DNA from: Entomortierella parvispora
Taxonomy: Eukaryota; Mortierellomycota; Mortierellomycetes; Mortierellales; Mortierellaceae
Direction of reading: 5' to 3'
DNA length: 64,000 nucleotides
Assembly (NCBI GenBank): GCA_963573315.1
Contig: OY752152.1
Location: 682,001-746,000 of the forward strand
The stretch's first letter is position 1. Each line of letters opens with the position of its first letter. The notes beneath the pieces were generated by a model. It searched no databases and was not told where the DNA came from. It was given only the letters and a program-made list of their open reading frames with translations. Position numbers and translations under genes: made by a program. This document shows, piece by piece, positions 58,573 through 64,000 of the stretch.

Positions 58573-59089
58573 GCTGATATTGTGTTTTCCTGGAAAGGAA
58601 GATAGGGGTATATGTTTGAAGGTGTTGATTCCTGAGGGTGTTTCCTTGGCTTTGTGGTGATGCAGTGATAGCGCGTGAGCTCGCAGTTCCTGGTCGTCCA
58701 GTGGATGGTCCTGCTGCTGGCGTGCTTGAGTGGTGGAGTTGTGCGGAGAAGGAAGAAGCGAAGGAGCACGTCAGTCGCTGGGGGCTCAAGAGTAGGAGAG
58801 CGACGCAGTCACGCACTTTTTTTTGTTTTCTTTTTTTTTCTTTTTTTCGTCCCAGATGTGCGCCCAGGAGGACTCTTCTTGACAAAGAGAACAATTGGCC
58901 AAAAGATCATCCTCTCTGCATCATACTTCATCTCTCCATCCTTCCTTCTCTTCATCTCCATCCCCTCCATCCCTCCCTTCTTCCTTTCCTCCCTTCTCCT
59001 CACTCTTTGTCATCTCCGCAGCTGCTGATCTGATAAACTCTCTTCATTCCCCTACTACAACTTCTCCCCTTCCCATAACTCTCTCTACA
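58573..59089. other. Divergent promoter region of RPP14 and EMG1 genes
   Basis: The half next to EMG1 is CT-rich from about 58905 to 59080. T-runs lie at 58819-58846. No gene is seen. Confidence 0.5.
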
Positions 59090-60428
59090 ATGGACTTGCC
59101 CGCTACCAACATCTCGATGGTGCCCCAGGCACCCAAGGTGCCCAAGACCACAACGGAAAAGGAGAACACACGGAGACTCATTGTCGTGCTCGAGTCTGCT
59201 TGTTTGGAGACCTACAAGGTCGGCAAGGACAAGGATGCCCGTTACCAGTTGCTCAACTGCGATGACCATCAGGGAATCCTCAAGAAGATGGGCAAGGAGG
59301 TCACTGATGCTCGTCCCGACATCACTCACCAGGTATGCCTTTGCTACCTTGACATTTCTAGAAACCGACTGCGGTTCAAAGACTGGATACGGGAAATTTG
59401 AAACGGAGGCCGTGGGAAGATCTTGGATTGTTTTTTTAAAAGTTGGCGAAACGGACATTATGGACGGGATGGATGACGCATAGCCCAGTACCCCAGCATC
59501 GACGCACAAGTAAAAAGAGAAAGAGACGGGAACAAAAGGACGTTCACAATCCATGGTCACAGGATGAAGCTCTGACACCACAGCCATACCAGATCTTGTC
59601 AATCCCAAGTCTTTGAAAGCTCTGCGCCCAAAGAGCAATTGACGCTATGACTCAAGGCACAGCAACATTCAACTGATTTTTCCCCTCCCTTCTATTGCGA
59701 TTGTAATGATAGTGCTTGTTGACCCTTTTGGACAGTCCTTTGAACAAGGCCGGTCTTCTCCAGGTTTATATTCATACTGCCAGGAACGTCTTGATCGAGG
59801 TTAACCCTCACGTTCGTATCCCAAGAACCTTCAAGCGCTTCTCTGGATTGATGGGTATGTCTAACAGATGCATGACTGCGGGATTAACAGCACAGATATG
59901 AGTTTTTATTCTACTCTTTGGTTTCCATGTAATTTACGCAGAATTCTCCTACTCTTGTAAAATAGTTCAATTGCTTCACAAGCTGTCGATTCGTTCCGTC
60001 AATGGATCTGAAAAACTGTTGCGTGTGATCAAGAACCCAATTACGGACCATTTGCCTACAAAGTGCTTGAAGCTTGGTATGGATAGCTTTGCAGTTGGAA
60101 TGTCGACCATCTGGACTGACATGGCGATAAGGTCGTGAATTCAAAAATTGAGAGACCGATGATTCTAATGCCAGATATGCATTCTCTCTTTTGTTCTCCT
60201 CTAGCCTTCTCATACGACGCTCCTGTAGTCGCTTTGAGAGAGTTTTTGCCTACGATCCCTGAGGACTACTCGATCTGTGTCGCTATTGGCGCTATGGCTC
60301 ACGGAGAGGACAACTTTGCAGACTCGTATGTTGACAAGAAGATTGGTGTCTCGGGATACCCCCTCTCTGCCTCTGTCGCCTGTGGAAAGCTCTGCTGTGG
60401 TGTTGAGGATCTCTGGGGTATCATTTAA
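59090..60428 (+). CDS. EMG1: rRNA pseudouridine N1-methyltransferase Nep1/Emg1
   Basis: Emg1 is a SPOUT-fold methyltransferase that methylates the hypermodified pseudouridine of 18S rRNA and is needed for small-subunit assembly in the nucleolus. Exons 59090-59332, 59713-59854, 59966-60076 and 60205-60428 give 239 residues, near human EMG1 (244). Clear matches are [99 protein letters not shown] and [13 protein letters not shown]. Intron phases agree throughout. The first intron is 380 bases, long for this window. A CT-rich leader precedes the start. Confidence 0.96.
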
Positions 60429-60814
60429 GTGAAAGATTCACGACACGGTGGGTGACACAGGACAACGATCCATCTGGCCTTGGACTAATGGCGCAATGCT
60501 GGATGTCCCTTCTATCTTCTCTTCTCCCCCGCTCGCTTTCATCGGCTTTTTTTTTGTTCTTTCGTTTCTGCCAACGCAGCTGTACAGTTCTATATATTTT
60601 CAACCATATATTCATTCGCACTCAACTCATCCTCTACTCACGTATATTTTCAACAAATTATATCCCTCCCTCCCACACTCTCCATCGCCCGTCCTTCCTC
60701 ATTGTTCACCAAAATAGTGCGAAAGGACTACAGTTTGTTACTCCTTTTTTATTTCTAGTTATCCGCATCCTCATTAAAAAAAAATCAGAAAAAAAAAAGT
60801 CTTTGTCCTTGCAG
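60429..60814. other. Convergent 3' flanks of EMG1 and FMN reductase genes
   Basis: A CT-rich stretch lies at about 60660-60710 and an A-run at 60775-60800. No gene is seen. Confidence 0.5.
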
Positions 60815-61444
60815 TTAGTTGGCTGTTGGGGGGGCTTGCTGGAGCAACTGCACTAATTCATTCAGTGCTTCTTGGATCCTGTCCTCAATTCCAGCATCTC
60901 TCCAGACCTTGACCTGATCTTCGGGGACTTTTCCTTGCTCTTGCAATGTTTGCAAGAAAGTTCTCACGGGGATCGGCAAGAGAATGTTTGTGGGAGCGGC
61001 CTGCATTCTCAGTCCTCCCAGGATACCTCTCAAATGCTCTGCAGCCTTGTTACCGCCATGTCCTCCATAAGTGACAATGACGCCGGGCTTTCCCTTCCAC
61101 TCATAGAAGAGATAGTCGAGCGCGTTCTTCAAGGAGGCAGGAACAGACCAATTGTACTGAGGGGTTACAAAGATGAAGCCATCGAACGAGGAAATAAGAG
61201 TGGACCAGGCGCGCGTGTGGGCGTGGGCGTAGTGGGGCGTGGGGTCCGAGGGCGGGAAGGTCGAAGGGACTGAGGGTTCGTCGTAGAGGGGGAGACCTTG
61301 GTCGGCAATGTCGAGGTGGGTGAGGGAGATGTGGGAAGGGACGAGAGGCGTGAGGACCGAGTGAATGTAAGCAGAGATGTAAGGGTTGACACGAGGAACG
61401 CGTGTGCTGCAGGAGATGATTGCAATTTTCTGGGTGGCGGTCAT
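60815..61444 (-). CDS. NADPH-dependent FMN reductase (flavodoxin-like)
   Basis: A single exon of 209 residues. The enzyme reduces FMN, quinones or other acceptors with NAD(P)H. The fold starts with a beta strand and the flavin phosphate loop, QKIAIISCSTRVPRVNPYIS. The family signature FVTPQYNWSVPASLKNALDYL is split here only for length: FIFVTPQYNWSVP then ASLKNALDYLFYEWKGKPG. A third flavin-contact loop is VTYGGHGGNKAAEHLRGILG. These match the FMN_red family (yeast Lot6, bacterial chromate reductases). A decayed copy lies immediately upstream on the same strand, from a tandem duplication. Confidence 0.92.
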   Translation of the reverse strand: MTATQKIAIISCSTRVPRVNPYISAYIHSVLTPLVPSHISLTHLDIADQGLPLYDEPSVPSTFPPSDPTPHYAHAHTRAWSTLISSFDGFIFVTPQYNWSVPASLKNALDYLFYEWKGKPGVIVTYGGHGGNKAAEHLRGILGGLRMQAAPTNILLPIPVRTFLQTLQEQGKVPEDQVKVWRDAGIEDRIQEALNELVQLLQQAPPTAN

Positions 61445-61659
61445 GGTGAAAGTGAATGGAGAGTTGTATGAAGATGAGAAGTAGAACAGTGAGTGAAAGA
61501 ATGAAGAAGAATGGTGAAGGTGAATGGACAGTTGTATGAAGATGAGAAGTGGAGTTCAGGAACACCCTCTTTTTATTTGCTTTGTTCAGAAGAGACAGGC
61601 GCCTCCCAAATTGCCTTTCTAAGGAATTTATCCGTTCTCCGGAGCACCAATTTGGTTAG

Positions 61660-62165
61660 CTCTTGGCAGCAGCAGCGCCTCCCACATGAACCCTGCTCCA
61701 GACCTTTTCCGGTACTTCAATCGCTCTTGGCAGTTTCCTACTAGGTCGTGTTCGCGATTGCCAATGCAGAAGCGGGCGAGGTTACGAGCTGCATTTTTGA
61801 ACACTTCTGCGCAATTGCTCAGCTGCCTTCCGTGTTTCCCTTTCCACTTGTAATAGAGGCAATGGAGCGCGTTCTTGAGAAACTGATTGGAATTCTATGG
61901 TTGTGCTCTGGCGTGTAAAAGATTAAAGGGCAAAGCATCGAACTTCGGCAGACCATTGGCGGTGTGTTCATGTTGATAGTGCTGAATTGGGCTCCTGGGT
62001 GGAAGCTGGATCGGGATCAAGGGCTCGTCAGAGAGAGGAAGAGACTGGTATGCTATTTACAATCTGGAGTGTCATAATTTAGGGCTGGATGCAGTTCAAG
62101 TGGAAGGGATCTAGACTGGGATTGCATGTGTGGCAGGCAATGATGGTGATTTCTTTTCAAAGATG
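61660..62165 (-). pseudogene. Decayed tandem copy of the FMN reductase gene
   Basis: Read on the minus strand, fragments of the neighbouring gene appear in order but in different frames: KEITIIACHTCNPSLDPFHL (about 62150-62095, matching QKIAIISCSTRVPRVNPYIS), SLPLSDEPLIPIQLPP (about 62045-61998, matching GLPLYDEPSVPSTFPP), then LKNALHCLYYKWKGKHG (about 61885-61835, matching LKNALDYLFYEWKGKPG) and the C-terminal part as far as about 61690. A deletion removed part of the flavin-binding signature, and frameshifts separate the pieces. No open frame spans it. Confidence 0.82.
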
Positions 62166-63900
62166 AGATTGAATGGTTAAGTGACGAAGGCGAGGACGCG
62201 ATCCATCCAAAGTTGTGAGTATCCCTCAGATGCCGAGCGACCCATGGTTTTATGGGACAAATAGGCTGTCCATTGCAAAGGCCTATTTTTCGCACAACCT
62301 ATTCTTCGCGCAACCTAACAAGATGACCGTTGCCTAGATTACCCTGGACGAGACGGCACAGGTTCGTCTTCGGAACCGTTTGTTATCCAGTTCTAGTTCT
62401 GAGCTCTCCTGTTAGTTACGTAGCTGGCGAGACTGGACCCTAGATTGTTCAAGGCGAGTAGTTCGAATTCCAAGAAAGGAGGCGCTCGTTGTTGCATAGG
62501 CAAAAACATAACAGGATTGTGGTGTTTCGCGTAGGCACAAGCCTACTTTGCATACCAGCTTGCTTGCGGTCAGCGGATGGACATTTTGTCCGATCTACCA
62601 CGACCCATCTTTTAGACCGTCGACTTTACTGGAAGGCACAAGTTGACACTTTGTGTAGGCACTGCAGACGACAGATGTTTGCGGGATGGAGCACTGCCGA
62701 GATAAAGATGCGCACAACAATACAGCCCTATGGAAGGAACAGTTGTGTGGTCCGATTCGAATTGGTTTAACCTCTAATGGGCACGAACCCCTCAAACACA
62801 GCACCTACGAACTAAAATGGATTTTGGTTAATCTGTTTTTGAGGCGAGGCAGAGATTCCCTTGACAGCCATGAGGATGATCATGAACAGAACATCAGAAC
62901 ATGGTTGCCGCAGCGTAGCAGTCCCAGCAATAAAGAATAGGATTAAAAAAGTACATACTGCTCGGGTGACCAATGGGCCTGCAAGGAAGAGGGTTGAGAG
63001 TTTTGGAGAGGATGAGTTTCAAAAAGAGATGATCTGCGCAAGGCCCAATCGCGTGGTTGGGAATGAGAGACCCTCTGGGTGGGGGAAGTGAAGCGTGATG
63101 CATCGCCAGGGGATGTTGTGAGACGAACCAGGGAAGCGAATGGATTACGGTCCACGACGTCAGCGGCCAATATCCCTGGATCGACCAGGAGCAGGAGAAC
63201 TCCTTGATTTTTTCATCCTGGCTACGGACATTTTCTTGCAAAGGTCGATCGGCGTCAAGCTTGTTCTTTGCGGGGTGAGTCCCGAGACATGCGAGGATGT
63301 GAGCCCTTCAAGCAAGGCAGGCGGCTAGAACAAACAAAGGTGGGAAAACCTTGTTTGAGCCCCTCCAGATTGGTGGCAAGTGCAGATGGAATGAACACAA
63401 ATGACGGCAGATGGAACAGAATACAGTAGGTTTACTCTGTCTGTAGTCTATATGGCCTACAGTACCGAGGATGCAAGACTGCATTGGCCCATCCATCTTT
63501 ACCCGCAGAAGAGAGCCAGAAACAGGCGTGGAGGAAGATGAATCCCCCCACCCATGCTCTCTTTCTCTCTCTTTCGCTCTCTCTCTCGCTCGCCCTCTTT
63601 TTGCCCAGCTCAACCCTCGCGTGCGCCCACAGCCACGTCTGGCCGTTTCGTCACCGACGGCGGCCTAGATGCGCACCAAAGAGGGCCCAAAATCAAGCTT
63701 TCTTCCGTTAGGCCGGACCTGCAGTTTTTTAGCCTATTGGGTGCGTGCTTTGACCGTACTGTACGCATGCCCCTGTGGGTTCCCCCCACCCCTGTCTGTC
63801 TCGCAACGCTCATTGTATCTCATTGTATGGAGGTACAGTATGTACATGTAGTCTATGCATGGTCTTGTCCCACGGACCGGGACCCCCTCCGCTACATCGG
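62166..63900. other. Intergenic region at the right end
   Basis: About 1.7 kb without a supportable gene. A CT-rich stretch lies at about 63555-63600. Open frames on both strands are short and lack motifs. Confidence 0.5.
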
Positions 63901-63906
63901 TGCAGG

Positions 63907-63913
63907 TATAAAG
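63907..63913 (+). promoter_or_regulatory. TATA box of a gene beyond the right edge
   Basis: TATAAAG is followed after about 40 bases by a CT-rich stretch (63945-64000), the same layout as the leaders of other plus-strand genes here. The start codon is not in the window. Confidence 0.45.
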
Positions 63914-64000
63914 GTGCATCTGCAAACAGCGCTGGAACCATCCCCCACATCTCTTTCCTTTTTCTTCTTTTCGCTTTTCCTTCTTTCTCTCTGTTTCTCC

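Noticed and set aside
62395-62500. A GTTCGAATTCC motif resembling a tRNA B box
   Set aside because: No matching A box at the right distance and no cloverleaf stems could be formed.

Overview
The window looks like nuclear DNA of an early-diverging fungus, most likely a mucoromycete or mortierellomycete relative (inference). The pointers are spliceosomal genes with short GT-AG introns, a fungal-type cytochrome c peroxidase with its radical-forming tryptophan, clustered F-box/leucine-rich genes, and a Fanzor-like (eukaryotic TnpB) C-terminus. No tRNA, rRNA, CRISPR array or bacterial operon was found.

Left third (1-22.5 kb), mostly housekeeping: a CNOT11-like CCR4-NOT subunit (-, running off the left edge), cytochrome c peroxidase (+), a rhodanese/methyltransferase fusion (-), a decayed Tc1/mariner transposon (7248-9771) inserted at a TA inside an array of short palindromes, an unrecognised two-exon gene (-), an amino acid transporter (+), mitochondrial elongation factor G (+) and a CAMK-like protein kinase (-).

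Middle (22.5-45 kb): a stretch of decayed coding fragments, the U5 snRNP WD40 protein SNRNP40 (+), a membrane-anchored kelch protein (+), an F-box cluster of two intact genes around one dead copy (-), a possible TRIC-like membrane protein (+) and a 1409-residue low-complexity tail-anchored protein (-).

Right third (45-64 kb): a near-perfect inverted repeat (two 897-bp arms, 704-bp spacer), an 11-exon LtrA-family membrane protein (-), a five-exon gene joining an XPG/FEN1-like 5'-nuclease domain to a Fanzor/TnpB-like C-terminus (+), RNase P subunit RPP14 (-), the Nep1/EMG1 rRNA methyltransferase (+), an NADPH-dependent FMN reductase (-) with a decayed copy beside it, and a promoter pointing off the right edge.

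The most notable object is the XPG-Fanzor composite at 54097-57771. Its FEN1-type acidic residues and the Fanzor RuvC-II, RuvC-III and zinc-ribbon motifs are readable. No RuvC-I aspartate motif was found, and exon 4 is one base short of keeping frame, so this copy may be inactive. The long inverted repeat is the second most notable. Exon boundaries were placed by hand from splice consensus, reading phase and remembered family sequences; no database search was run.
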